Below, in pieces: positions 28,935 to 37,073 of a DNA stretch of 64,000 bases. Source of the DNA: Cytobacillus sp. NJ13. GTDB taxonomy: Bacteria > Bacillota > Bacilli > Bacillales > Cytobacillaceae. How positions within the stretch are numbered: position 1 is the stretch's first letter; each line of letters begins with the position of its first letter. The DNA lies in assembly GCA_030348385.1 (NCBI GenBank), contig JAUCFP010000006.1:992001-1056000 (forward strand), given 5' to 3'. Position numbers and translations under genes: made by a program. Below the pieces are notes generated by a model. It was given only the letters and a program-made list of their open reading frames with translations, was not told the DNA's origin and ran no database searches.

Positions 28935-29489
28935 TTACCTTTGTGCAGGAAAAATTCTCCGGACAGTTTCTGTAAATTCATCAAAAAATCCTTCAATTGG
29001 CTGACCGGCTTGAATGTCTTCTGTATATCCTGTCATTCGATCATAAAAGTCGGGGTTAACAGAAACATATACATTATCAATGTCCTGATCGACTCCTTTT
29101 ACCTGATCGGAAATCTTTCCCTCGACATCCTTAGTCAATTCTCCATTTCCATCACTCAAGCGTGCGGCAACATATGCATTATTGTCTGTCACGATTACAT
29201 TCGCAGACTCAACCTCTGGAATAGAGGTAATTTTATCGGCAGCTTTATCAGCAACCTTCATTCGCGGGGATTCATTTCGATTCTCATTGTCTGTTCCCGT
29301 GCGGGTAAGATCAATCCCCGGTTCAGTGGTGCGTCCATTTTCGCCATAGTTGGTGTCGTTCACTTTTGTAGGCTCTGTCAAATCCCTGTTTCTTTGAGCT
29401 GTTTCATTCATATCCGCGTCATTCATGCCGCAGCCTGCAAGTAATGCAGCTGACAATGCCCCTGCCATAAATAATTTACCTTTGATCAT
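28935..29489 (-). CDS. YhcN/YlaJ-family sporulation lipoprotein
   Basis: The 184-aa product has a lipoprotein signal peptide with lipobox LLAGC (Cys20) and an Asn/Thr/Glu-rich linker. A domain with ADKITSIPEVESANVIVTDNNAYVAARL follows, typical of YhcN/YlaJ spore-membrane lipoproteins. These are linked to spore germination and outgrowth. GGAGGTAAG lies 3-4 nt upstream of the ATG. It is transcribed towards yngI-side genes and away from yidC2. Confidence 0.88.
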   Translation of the reverse strand: MIKGKLFMAGALSAALLAGCGMNDADMNETAQRNRDLTEPTKVNDTNYGENGRTTEPGIDLTRTGTDNENRNESPRMKVADKAADKITSIPEVESANVIVTDNNAYVAARLSDGNGELTKDVEGKISDQVKGVDQDIDNVYVSVNPDFYDRMTGYTEDIQAGQPIEGFFDEFTETVRRIFPAQR

Positions 29490-29565
29490 TTACTTACCTC
29501 CTTCCGTTTTCCCCCTTATCTTTCCAAAAATAGGCGCTGTTATTCAGATTTCTTTAATAAAATAA

Positions 29566-29597
29566 ACAAAAAAGGAGCATGGCATTAAGCCCGCTCC
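29566..29597 (-). terminator. yidC2 terminator
   Basis: On the minus strand GGAGC/GCTCC with inner GGGC/GCC(A) pairs forms a stem followed by TTTTTTG. Confidence 0.75.
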
Positions 29598-29603
29598 CCG
29601 TAA

Positions 29604-30392
29604 TTACGATTCTGACATGAACTGCACAGTATCAGGTTTATTCTTTGTATATAATCTTCTGCCAAGCCATGATTGAAAAACTAAAAAAATTCCGCCCGCA
29701 GTCCAATATAGCGGCAAAGCTGCAGGAGCATTTAAAGAAACCAGCATAATCATTACAGGAGACAATAAACCAATGAATTTCATTTGTTTTGGCGTTTGCA
29801 CAGTCATATTAGTTAGAGTGAATCGGTACTGAAGATAGTAAACAATTCCTGCAATGATTGTGATCCAAATATCAGAATGACCAAGATTGAACCAGAGAAA
29901 TGAATGTGCAGCAATTTCCTGATTTCCTCTTATGGCATAATAGAACCCCATTAGAATGGGCATTTGAATAAAGATTGGCAGACATCCCGCAGCATTCAAA
30001 GGATTCACTCCGTGAGATTGATACAAACCGAACATTTCCTGCTGCAGTTTTTGCTGCTCCTGTGGCTTTTTCGATGTTTTCAGCTTTTGCTGAATTTTTT
30101 CAATTTCAGGTTTTAACTTATCCATTTTTTCTTTCATTACGCTTTGATTTTTATATTGTTTTAGCATTAAAGGCATTAATATCAGCCTAATCATTATGGT
30201 AATGAAGATAATGGCCAAGCCGAAATTGCCATGAAAGAAAACAGCAGTTCCATGTATTGCCAATGCAAACGGATCGACAAAATAATGATGGAAAAAGCTT
30301 GTGCCTTGTCCTCCTTGAGCCTGGCAGGCAGATAAGAATATTGGCAGTACAGTAATCATGGTAATGGCTAGTAACAGTCTAATTTTTCTCAT
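29604..30392 (-). CDS. yidC2: membrane protein insertase YidC2 (OxaA/YidC family)
   Basis: The 262-aa product is a Gram-positive YidC/Oxa1. It has a lipoprotein signal with LSAC (Cys23), five membrane helices, the basic cytoplasmic hairpin after helix 1 (residues about 75-125, Lys/Gln-rich), and the conserved GCLPIFIQMPILMGFYYAI helix. It inserts and folds membrane proteins with or without Sec. The gene is not next to rnpA or jag, so it is YidC2 rather than SpoIIIJ. ATG 30392 has GGGAGG 10 nt upstream, and that site can be sequestered in a hairpin (30403-30435). It lies downstream of the mifM-like frame. Confidence 0.93.
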   Translation of the reverse strand: MRKIRLLLAITMITVLPIFLSACQAQGGQGTSFFHHYFVDPFALAIHGTAVFFHGNFGLAIIFITIMIRLILMPLMLKQYKNQSVMKEKMDKLKPEIEKIQQKLKTSKKPQEQQKLQQEMFGLYQSHGVNPLNAAGCLPIFIQMPILMGFYYAIRGNQEIAAHSFLWFNLGHSDIWITIIAGIVYYLQYRFTLTNMTVQTPKQMKFIGLLSPVMIMLVSLNAPAALPLYWTAGGIFLVFQSWLGRRLYTKNKPDTVQFMSES

Positions 30393-30402
30393 ACAGGTCA
30401 AA

Positions 30403-30435
30403 CCTCCCGCTATTTTTTTCTTTAAATAGGGGATA
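30403..30435 (-). promoter_or_regulatory. SD-sequestering hairpin 2, before yidC2
   Basis: On the minus strand TCCC-CTATTT can pair with AAATAG-C-GGGA, with one bulged C and an 8-base A-rich loop. The yidC2 SD core GGGAGG is placed in the 3' arm. The stop codon of the 21-codon frame (30422-30424) lies at the loop side of the 5' arm, so a ribosome ending there would open the hairpin. Confidence 0.55.
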
Positions 30436-30487
30436 TTGGCAGTACAGTAATCATGGTAATGGCTAGTAACAGTCTAATTTTTCTCAT
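30422..30487 (-). CDS. 21-codon truncated yidC2 leader frame
   Basis: The upstream copy of the duplication has an intact SD and ATG and encodes the first 18 residues of YidC2 (MRKIRLLLAI...), then SPI and stop. It ends 29 nt before the true yidC2 start. The last codons (TCC CCT ATT TAA) are the same as those that end the mifM-like frame. It is probably translated as a non-functional signal-peptide fragment or acts as a leader. Confidence 0.5.
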   Translation of the reverse strand: MRKIRLLLAITMITVLPISPI

Positions 30488-30497
30488 ACAGGTCAAA

Positions 30498-30530
30498 CCT
30501 CCCGCTATTTTTTTCTTTAAATAGGGGAGA
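30498..30530 (-). promoter_or_regulatory. SD-sequestering hairpin 1, after mifM-like frame
   Basis: TCTCCC-CTATTT, the last codons of the mifM-like frame, pairs with AAATAG-C-GGGAGG (12 pairs including one G-T, one bulged C). It hides the first SD. This is the arrangement known for the B. subtilis mifM-yidC2 switch, where a stalled ribosome melts the stem and frees the SD. Confidence 0.6.
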
Positions 30531-30798
30531 GACCTTCTGGCTCATCACTTTGATCGCCTTTTTTTAGTATAAGTTTTGCAATCCAGGACTGAATCGAATC
30601 GCAAATAAAGCCCCGATCCATGCAGAACCCTGGAAGGCTTTCATATTCTCTTTTTTCGTTATCAATATATCTATTACTGTATAAAGTCGGCTCTATTTTC
30701 CAAATGATTAACAGCTTTGCAGCTAAACCAATGATATATGTTAAATAAAGAGTATATTCTGATGAAATAAAAGACGATTCAGTTATTATTTCAAAGAT
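30517..30798 (-). CDS. mifM: MifM-like translation-arrest sensor, non-canonical start
   Basis: A 93-codon frame directly upstream of yidC2 begins IFEIITESSF and has one hydrophobic helix (about residues 17-34, LYLTYIIGLAAKLLIIW). It ends with IQSWIAKLILKK, then DQSDEPEG. B. subtilis MifM, as remembered, is 95 aa with one N-terminal membrane segment and an arrest region of ITTWIRK followed by an acidic DEEDA stretch. Trp72 and the acidic cluster at 85-88 fall within one to two residues of those positions. AGAGGTGA lies 6 nt before codon 1, but codon 1 is ATC, and TGA precedes it by 6 nt in frame. It is either an AUC start, a mutated gene or a base error. Confidence 0.7.
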   Translation of the reverse strand: MFEIITESSFISSEYTLYLTYIIGLAAKLLIIWKIEPTLYSNRYIDNEKREYESLPGFCMDRGFICDSIQSWIAKLILKKGDQSDEPEGLSPI

Positions 30799-31023
30799 AT
30801 TATTTCACCTCTATTCACAGATTTAAGTATAATTGAATGCTGCATTGAAAACAATTGCAGATGTAAACCAATTGCAAAAAAGTTATCGTATGTCCATTCT
30901 ATTGTCCATATGCAGGAATATAATAGGAGAAAGTATATATATTTTCGGCTTTAGTATGATACACTCTATCAGGGAGATTAATTAATCATTATCTCTAGTT
31001 CAATACATGAATGGTGGGGTATT

Positions 31024-31959
31024 TTGTCTTTGTTAAAACAAAAAACAATTATAACGCTTGCCAAACTCCTCGTACCCTTATTCATTTTGCTGTTTGTCAT
31101 GCTGGAGGCAAAAGGGATATTCAATGATTTTAATTGGGCTCTCCTTGAGCTTTATATTGACCGGCTAACTTTCCGCAGACTATTTTTTATCCTTTTATTG
31201 GGACTGGCTGCGCTTTTTCCAATGTATTTTTATGATGAAATCCTCCAAAGGCTTTTCAGAATTAGAGTTCCTAAAAAAAAGCTATTATTTTATTCTTTAT
31301 CTGCCAACGCATTCTCTAACTTTATCGGATTTGGTGGTGTGGCCGGAGCTACACTCAGGTCCTATTTTTATAAGGATTACCTGACTGGCAGTACTCCATA
31401 TATCAAAATAATTGCCAAGCTGTCTCTTTTTTACCTGACCGGCTTGTCTATATTGTCATGGATCGTCCTTTTTACAGATTTACATTTATACGATGATGTT
31501 AAACTTATAAAGATTGCAGTCTGGGCCGTTGCGGCTTATACACCTCTGCTGCTGAGCGTTTACTTTTTCAAGTCGTCATTTTGGAATACGAAGCACATTA
31601 AAAAAGGATTTGCAGGGGAATTGCTGGCTGTTTCTTTATCGGAGTGGCTATTTATTATCATATGTATCTGGGGAATTGCCCGGGCCCTTGAAGTATCGAT
31701 TTCATTTTTTGTTCTGTTTCCCATTGTCATCATTTCAGCTTGCGCTGGCATTGCGAGTATGATCCCTGGAGGCATTGGTTCCTTTGATTTTGTATTTTTG
31801 ATCGGACTGGAATCACAAGGTGTTCCCACCGAATTGGGGCTCTTGATTCTCATGTTCTACCGTCTCAGCTATTATATAGTTCCTGTGTTTATTGGCACGC
31901 CGTTTGTCATGAACCAGTTTTGGAATAACGGAATGCCGAAAAACAGCTTCAAAATATAA
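31024..31959 (+). CDS. MprF-flippase-like (UPF0104) membrane protein
   Basis: The 311-aa product has about eight membrane helices. The motifs NFIGFGGVAGATLRSYFY and GIASMIPGGIGSFDFVFLIGL are typical of the N-terminal lipid-flippase half of MprF and of UPF0104 proteins. The cytoplasmic lysyl-PG synthase half found in full MprF is absent, so it cannot itself make lysyl-phosphatidylglycerol. A lipid flippase or transporter role is inferred. It starts at TTG 31024 with GGTGGGG upstream and ends at a clear terminator. Confidence 0.85.
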   Translation: MSLLKQKTIITLAKLLVPLFILLFVMLEAKGIFNDFNWALLELYIDRLTFRRLFFILLLGLAALFPMYFYDEILQRLFRIRVPKKKLLFYSLSANAFSNFIGFGGVAGATLRSYFYKDYLTGSTPYIKIIAKLSLFYLTGLSILSWIVLFTDLHLYDDVKLIKIAVWAVAAYTPLLLSVYFFKSSFWNTKHIKKGFAGELLAVSLSEWLFIIICIWGIARALEVSISFFVLFPIVIISACAGIASMIPGGIGSFDFVFLIGLESQGVPTELGLLILMFYRLSYYIVPVFIGTPFVMNQFWNNGMPKNSFKI

Positions 31960-31987
31960 AAGAGCCTTTGTGGGCTCTTTATTTTTG
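31958..31987 (+). terminator. Rho-independent terminator
   Basis: AAAGAGCC pairs with GGGCTCTTT and is followed by ATTTTTG. Confidence 0.85.
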
Positions 31988-31989
31988 TT

Positions 31990-32130
31990 GTCTAGCGCAA
32001 GCAGCCTACCCCCTCGAGGTCACAAGCTTGTCTAGCAGCGGCTCCTAGGGACTCGGGTCATGCAGACGTTGCCACAGGACGTGGCGCTATTAGTCTGCGT
32101 TCCTTAGTGGGCAAGGCGCTTCCGCTTTTC
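31990..32130 (-). repeat. dispersed intergenic repeat, copy A
   Basis: On the minus strand it starts GAAAAGCGGAAGCGCCTTG, contains GCTTGTGACCTCGAGGGGGT and ends at CTAGAC. The same outer parts occur at 41881-42000 and 62235-62313. The middle part differs and can form its own hairpins (TCCTGTGGC region). It fills the gap between the UPF0104 and DUF1906 genes. Confidence 0.8.
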
Positions 32131-32134
32131 TCAC

Positions 32135-33196
32135 TCACCAAAGAACATCAAGAATGTCTTTGCTGAATAAATTTGTATCAATATTGCACACCTTCGCATC
32201 AATTCCGTACTGCCAGCCTGCAATCAATGAATTTGCAGGAGCTTCAGGTTTATATCCAGGTGCCTGTTCCTGCTCAGTGATTCCTACATTTGGCGCAGCT
32301 GTCCATATGAATGTGTTTTCAAGAAGGGAAGAATTTTCGGCTGCTGCTTGACTGAAAGATTTAGTCAGCGCCTGTTCCTTATCAAAAATCCCATATATGC
32401 CAGGATGATAGGGTGACTCCTCCATTGCTTGATACCAGCCTTCTATAAAGGAAGAATCAACAGGATAATCAGGCTCAATATCGGCAAAAATCGCAACACC
32501 CTCCGGTATCCCGAGCTCCTGTGCCAATTGAACAGCTGCTCTTGCCTCACTCTGTCCATTTTCAAGGCCTGTTGCATCATTAAATCGATTCCAAATCACG
32601 AGTAATTTAATATCATTGCCTTGCAGAAGTTCAGCCTCCTGAGGTGTGATGCCAGCTGATACACCTTCTTTTTCACCTAAATAGCGTCCCCACACTTTAG
32701 GAGACCCGAAGTTTTCCCGTACGCATGAAAGCAAGTCGCTTGTGGTGAGACTTGCCGAGTCCACACCCCAAACGACTTCATCATCCTCTGGCTTTCCCTC
32801 CTGGTCATTTTTCGCACCTTTATCGCTGCCGCTGTTTTCATTTCCATTTCCTGTTTGACCAGGGTCCTGATTTTGATCAGCCTTATTTTTTATTGTATTA
32901 GTTACATTAACATCCACATTTACCTCAATGTCATTCGTAACATTATTGTCAATTTGGCTATCTTCACCATTATTCAAATCATTGTCGATTGAGTTATTTA
33001 CATTGGCTTTATTGCCTTTTATATTATTTTTTACTTGATTACTGATATCACTGTCATTGCTTTTGCTTTGGCCATCTGGAATGGTCTGAGTTTTTGGCCC
33101 GTCATCCTTTGAATCCATCAGGGAGAAAGCAAAGATCGAAATCATTACGGCAAAAAATGCGGTCACAACGAAAGGCAAAAGGCCCCGTCTTTCCAT
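32135..33196 (-). CDS. DUF1906 glycoside-hydrolase-like exported protein
   Basis: The 353-aa product has an N-terminal membrane anchor (about 6-26), then a long low-complexity linker rich in Asn and Asp (about 35-140, many NNxxxND units). The C-terminal domain (145-353) contains VWGVDSAS, FGSPKVWGRYL, AIFADIEPDYP and IAGWQYGIDAKVCNIDTN. This is the DUF1906/Rv2525c-type TIM-barrel related to GH25 lysozymes, with the acidic pair in DIEPD. A cell-wall role is likely. GGAGGG precedes the ATG. The next 400 bp towards pncB hold only promoter-like AT-rich sequence. Confidence 0.88.
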   Translation of the reverse strand: MERRGLLPFVVTAFFAVMISIFAFSLMDSKDDGPKTQTIPDGQSKSNDSDISNQVKNNIKGNKANVNNSIDNDLNNGEDSQIDNNVTNDIEVNVDVNVTNTIKNKADQNQDPGQTGNGNENSGSDKGAKNDQEGKPEDDEVVWGVDSASLTTSDLLSCVRENFGSPKVWGRYLGEKEGVSAGITPQEAELLQGNDIKLLVIWNRFNDATGLENGQSEARAAVQLAQELGIPEGVAIFADIEPDYPVDSSFIEGWYQAMEESPYHPGIYGIFDKEQALTKSFSQAAAENSSLLENTFIWTAAPNVGITEQEQAPGYKPEAPANSLIAGWQYGIDAKVCNIDTNLFSKDILDVLW

Positions 33197-33602
33197 ATCT
33201 CACAGCCCTCCTTGTCAGTTCATGACATCTTATGCGGAGGGCGGAAAGTTGGTGATTGCAGGAATAGGGGAGTGCAGTCTGAGACAATATTTCCGCTTCT
33301 TATTTCAATATAATATCGCGGCATGCGGCACTCGGGAAATAATTTTAAAGTGTTATAACAGGATAATATCATTGTTCAATATAACGAACAAACACTAAAG
33401 AATGTGTAAAAAAATCCTTAACGGGTAAATAACCGTATGCTTAGAGGTTGAAAAATTTGATAAAGACGATGAATTTCACTACTATTAAAATAATAGCCAA
33501 ATTTTTCATCCATTTAAGATGATAAAAAATTGAATGGGGGATAATAGCATATAACAGATTTTTAAAAGGAATTGTTATATTTGTCACAGGAGGTTTTCGA
33601 TA

Positions 33603-35060
33603 ATGCAGAGGGAATTTACGGATGATAGTATATCCTTGCATACTGATTTGTACCAAATAAATATGGCCCAGACTTACTGGGAAGACAACATACATAATAA
33701 AAAGGCGGTCTTTGAAGTGTTCTTCAGGAAGCTGCCTTTTGGCAACGGCTATGGAATTTTTGCCGGCCTGGAAAGAGTTATAGAATATATAGAAAACTTC
33801 AGATTTACAGACAGTGATCTGCAGTACTTAAAAAACGAATTGAATTATGAAGAAGGTTTCCTCGAATACTTGAAAAACATGAGGTTTTCAGGGACCATCA
33901 AATCAATGGAAGAAGGTGAGCTTGTATTTGGCAATGAGCCAATTTTGCGTGTCGAAGCTCCCCTGGCTGAAGCCCAGATCATTGAAACAGCTATTTTGAA
34001 TATCATTAACTACCAAACATTGATTGCTACAAAAGCAACTCGAATCAGAGAAGTAATTGGCGATGGAACAGCCATGGAATTTGGTTCAAGAAGAGCCCAT
34101 GAAATGGACGCAGCTATCTGGGGAACAAGAGCTGCCTATATCGGCGGCTTTGATGCCACATCTAATGTTAGAGCAGGCAAGAAGTTTGGCATTCCTGTTG
34201 CAGGGACCCATGCCCATTCATTTGTACAGGCTTACCGGGACGAGTATACAGCTTTTAAGAAATATGCCCAGACCCATAAGGACTGTGTTTTTCTCGTCGA
34301 TACGTATGATACCCTTAAATCAGGAGTACCGAACGCAATTAAAGTGGCGAAGGAAATGCGGGGTCAAATTAACTTTAAAGGTATAAGGCTTGATAGCGGG
34401 GACCTGGCTTACCTTTCTAAAAAAGCAAGAAAAATGCTGGATGATGCAGGTTTTCCCGAAGCAAAGATTATTGCTTCAAATGATCTGGATGAATACACCA
34501 TCATAAATCTGAAAGCTCAAGGAGCGAAAATCGATATTTGGGGAATTGGCACAAAACTGATCACGGCGTACGAACAGGCTGCATTAGGAGCTGTTTATAA
34601 ACTCGTTTCAATTGAAGATGAGGATGGCAAAATGGCTGACACCATAAAAATAAGCGGCAACCCGGAGAAAGTATCAACTCCCGGATTAAAGAGAGTTTAT
34701 CGGATTATTAACAGTGATAACCACAAATCAGAAGGGGACTATATTGCGCTGGATCATGAAAACCCTCAAGCTGAGCCAAAGCTTAAGATGTTCCATCCTG
34801 TTCATACGTTTATAAGCAAGTTCGTTACAAATTTCGAAGCCAGGGAACTGCATAAAGTGATTTTTCAGGAAGGCAAGCTTACTTATAAAGTTCCATCTTT
34901 AAAAGAGATGCAGAGCTTTGCAAAGGAAAATCTCAATGTTTTATGGGATGAGTACCGCCGTTCTCTAAATCCGGAGGAATACCCAGTCGACCTTAGCCAG
35001 GAGTGCTGGGATAATAAGATGAAAATGATCAGCCAGGTGAAACAAAATATAAAAGGCTGA
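33603..35060 (+). CDS. pncB: nicotinate phosphoribosyltransferase
   Basis: The 485-aa product has LHTDLYQINMAQTYW at the N-terminus, EFGSRRAHEMDAAIWGTRAAYIGG, the catalytic-His region GTHAHSFVQ and RLDSGDLAYLS. These are typical of the Gram-positive PncB class. It converts nicotinate, PRPP and ATP to nicotinate mononucleotide in NAD salvage. AGGAGG lies 9 nt upstream of the ATG. nadE follows after 27 bp, so the two form a salvage operon. The 406-bp region upstream has no regulator site that I recognise. Confidence 0.95.
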   Translation: MQREFTDDSISLHTDLYQINMAQTYWEDNIHNKKAVFEVFFRKLPFGNGYGIFAGLERVIEYIENFRFTDSDLQYLKNELNYEEGFLEYLKNMRFSGTIKSMEEGELVFGNEPILRVEAPLAEAQIIETAILNIINYQTLIATKATRIREVIGDGTAMEFGSRRAHEMDAAIWGTRAAYIGGFDATSNVRAGKKFGIPVAGTHAHSFVQAYRDEYTAFKKYAQTHKDCVFLVDTYDTLKSGVPNAIKVAKEMRGQINFKGIRLDSGDLAYLSKKARKMLDDAGFPEAKIIASNDLDEYTIINLKAQGAKIDIWGIGTKLITAYEQAALGAVYKLVSIEDEDGKMADTIKISGNPEKVSTPGLKRVYRIINSDNHKSEGDYIALDHENPQAEPKLKMFHPVHTFISKFVTNFEARELHKVIFQEGKLTYKVPSLKEMQSFAKENLNVLWDEYRRSLNPEEYPVDLSQECWDNKMKMISQVKQNIKG

Positions 35061-35087
35061 AGCTTTAAGAAGAGGGAGGAACCTGCA

Positions 35088-35909
35088 ATGAATCTGCAAA
35101 AAGAAATTATGGAAAGTTTAAATGTAAATCCGAATATCGATCCAAAGGAAGAGATAAAGAAACGAATTGAGTTTCTAAAGGATTATCTTGTTAAAACAAA
35201 TTCAAAAGGTTATGTACTTGGCATAAGCGGCGGCCAGGATTCCACTCTTGCAGGAAGACTTGCCCAGCTTGCTGTTGAAGAGCTTCGAAAAGAAGGGAAG
35301 GAAGCAACATTTATAGCTGTCCGCCTTCCGTACGGCGTTCAGCAGGATGAGAAGGATGCCCAGCTTGCCCTTTCCTTTATTCAGGCTGACAAAGAAGTGG
35401 TCTTTAATATTAAAAATGCAGTCGATGAAGTGAAAACCGAGTATGATCGTATAATTCCGGAAGAACCCCTGAAGGATTATCATAAAGGCAATGTTAAAGC
35501 CCGTATGAGAATGATTGCCCAATATGCGATTGGGGGCCAATATGGCTTGCTGGTCATCGGCACGGATCATGCTGCAGAAGCAGTGACTGGATTCTTTACA
35601 AAATATGGCGATGGCGGCGCAGATGTCCTGCCGCTGTCCGGACTGACAAAAAGACAGGGAAAAGCTCTTCTTAAAGAGCTTGGGGCAGAAGAAAGACTAT
35701 ACTTAAAAGTGCCTACAGCCGATCTTCTTGACCAGAAACCCGGACAGGCTGATGAAACTGAATTAGGTATCTCATACGATGAACTGGATGACTACCTTGA
35801 AGGAAAATCAGTAAATCCGGAAGCTGCAGAAAAAATTGAAAAACGCTACCTGGTTTCTGAACACAAGCGCCAGCTGCCTGCATCCATGCACGATAACTGG
35901 TGGAAATAA
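35088..35909 (+). CDS. nadE: ammonia-dependent NAD synthetase
   Basis: The 273-aa product is a complete NadE with the PP-loop SGGQDST (residues 47-53), [26 protein letters not shown] and [12 protein letters not shown]. It amidates deamido-NAD to NAD using ammonia. The length matches B. subtilis NadE (272 aa), which lacks a glutaminase domain. GGGAGGAAC precedes the ATG. It completes the route that starts with pncB. Confidence 0.96.
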   Translation: MNLQKEIMESLNVNPNIDPKEEIKKRIEFLKDYLVKTNSKGYVLGISGGQDSTLAGRLAQLAVEELRKEGKEATFIAVRLPYGVQQDEKDAQLALSFIQADKEVVFNIKNAVDEVKTEYDRIIPEEPLKDYHKGNVKARMRMIAQYAIGGQYGLLVIGTDHAAEAVTGFFTKYGDGGADVLPLSGLTKRQGKALLKELGAEERLYLKVPTADLLDQKPGQADETELGISYDELDDYLEGKSVNPEAAEKIEKRYLVSEHKRQLPASMHDNWWK

Positions 35910-35917
35910 GCCCACTT

Positions 35918-35956
35918 AAAAAGGAAAATCCATTAAGGGATTTTCCTTTTATTTTT
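35918..35956. terminator. bidirectional terminator after nadE
   Basis: A 13-bp perfect stem (35919-35931 with 35938-35950) is followed by T residues. The stop of the convergent membrane gene lies inside its 3' end. Confidence 0.85.
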
Positions 35957-36635
35957 GGTTCAGCCTATTCAATATTTCCTGGTAAAACCGTTCTGGTTCA
36001 TCCACATTCAGCACGATGCGGCTGGCCTGTCTTTTTAAACCATACATTAATTCATAAACTTGGGGATCTTTCAGCAGAATTTCGAACATCGGCTTTTCTT
36101 GAATTAAATCAGGCACTCTGGCATCAAATAAATCATTCATTTTTTGTCTGCTGAACTTTTCCGGACCATCATAATACATGATTTCTTTAACATTTTCCAA
36201 TGGAAGGTACATACTTTTTGAGAATCCGGACTGCAGCAGCAAGTGTGAATCAGTAAGCACGAAAGGTGTTAAGCGGGTGGCGTTTATCTCGGCCAGAAAG
36301 TACAAAATGCCATAAATATTTGCTATTAATAGGATATATGCAGCAATAGCATTCCATGCATGAAGCCAATAATGCAGTCCGATTGATTCAATGGCAATCG
36401 CATGGATCAGCATAATAAAAACAGCATTCACACTTGTTTTTTTATGATAGGTAAAAGAATCGCCATGCTTTATCAAAGTTTTCTTTTTCCATGAAAACAG
36501 GGAGTAATTAAACATTGCAAATTCAGTCACAAAAACAGACCCTATTTTATGATGGGGTAAATGCTTATCCGCGGATCTCTTAGCATTAAATAGAAAAAGC
36601 GAATTGATTCCATTCAGCCTGCGATATTCTCTCAA
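35949..36635 (-). CDS. C-terminal part of a frameshifted membrane protein
   Basis: From TTG 36635 the frame encodes 228 aa: a cytoplasmic stretch, two membrane helices (about 68-90 and 95-115) and a C-terminal domain resembling a PH-like fold (RLTPFVLTDSHLLLQSG). The same frame stays open upstream past the TTG and encodes GLELFIAYKILAKLPVLL, a good helix that continues the protein in frame +36632. The start at TTG has no ribosome binding site. I judge it to be the 3' part of one gene with the 36632-37009 frame. Confidence 0.65.
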   Translation of the reverse strand: MREYRRLNGINSLFLFNAKRSADKHLPHHKIGSVFVTEFAMFNYSLFSWKKKTLIKHGDSFTYHKKTSVNAVFIMLIHAIAIESIGLHYWLHAWNAIAAYILLIANIYGILYFLAEINATRLTPFVLTDSHLLLQSGFSKSMYLPLENVKEIMYYDGPEKFSRQKMNDLFDARVPDLIQEKPMFEILLKDPQVYELMYGLKRQASRIVLNVDEPERFYQEILNRLNQK

Positions 36636-37009
36636 AAGTACTGGCAGTTTAGCAAGAATCTTATAGGCAATAAATAGCTCCAGCCCATAAAAAGCATTTC
36701 GGAAAAAACGATTAAATAGGGCAAAAAAGCAAATTGAAGGAAATGACTGGCAGGGATAATAAAATAAGCAGCAGCGTATCCTGCTAAAATGACTGCTCCT
36801 AAATACTTTAGCGAATATCTCTTGCGCAGAATGAGGAAATACGCCAATAGCGGTACAACGACCAGAAAATCAAACAGTGAGCCAACCGCCGCTTCGTCTG
36901 GAACCGGATCAAAAAGGGGGGTTCTATATAGGGTATAGTTGGAAAGCAGAATTAAACATGTTAGTACACCAAACCATAGCCACTTAGGCCTTTTTAATGA
37001 ATTTGTCAT
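36632..37009 (-). CDS. N-terminal part of a frameshifted membrane protein
   Basis: ATG 37009 has GGAGGTGG upstream. The frame encodes about four membrane helices (YRTPLF, VVPLLAYFLIL, AAYFIIPASH, LPYLIVFSEM) and ends at 36632 after an odd tail. Near the T6 run at 36703-36708 (minus strand) one extra base would join it to the downstream frame, giving a protein of about 350 aa. I recall unbroken Bacillus homologues of that size, so this looks like a single gene split by a one-base change or a sequence error. Confidence 0.65.
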   Translation of the reverse strand: MTNSLKRPKWLWFGVLTCLILLSNYTLYRTPLFDPVPDEAAVGSLFDFLVVVPLLAYFLILRKRYSLKYLGAVILAGYAAAYFIIPASHFLQFAFLPYLIVFSEMLFMGWSYLLPIRFLLNCQYF

Positions 37010-37073
37010 ATTTATCCACCTCCATTTAATAATAGCTTATAAGAGGGTGAAATGATACTGAAATCAAGCTGAA

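Larger units (their letters stand above)
30338..30527. repeat. 95-bp direct tandem duplication of the yidC2 translation start
   Basis: Bases 30338-30432 and 30433-30527 read identically. Each copy contains (minus strand) the last codons of the mifM-like frame, the spacer, the SD sequence and the first 18 codons of yidC2. The copies show no differences by eye, which suggests a recent event. Confidence 0.95.

Noticed and set aside
28914..29444. A 176-codon plus-strand frame over the YhcN/YlaJ-like gene
   Set aside because: The minus-strand frame has a lipobox, an SD and family motifs, so the plus-strand frame is a shadow.
33444..33512. A 22-codon hydrophobic frame on the minus strand between the DUF1906 and pncB genes
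   Set aside because: There is no SD before its ATG, and nothing else supports translation.
33197..33602. Riboswitch or T-box before pncB
   Set aside because: I found no T-box motif and no conserved riboswitch core, only AT-rich promoter-like sequence.
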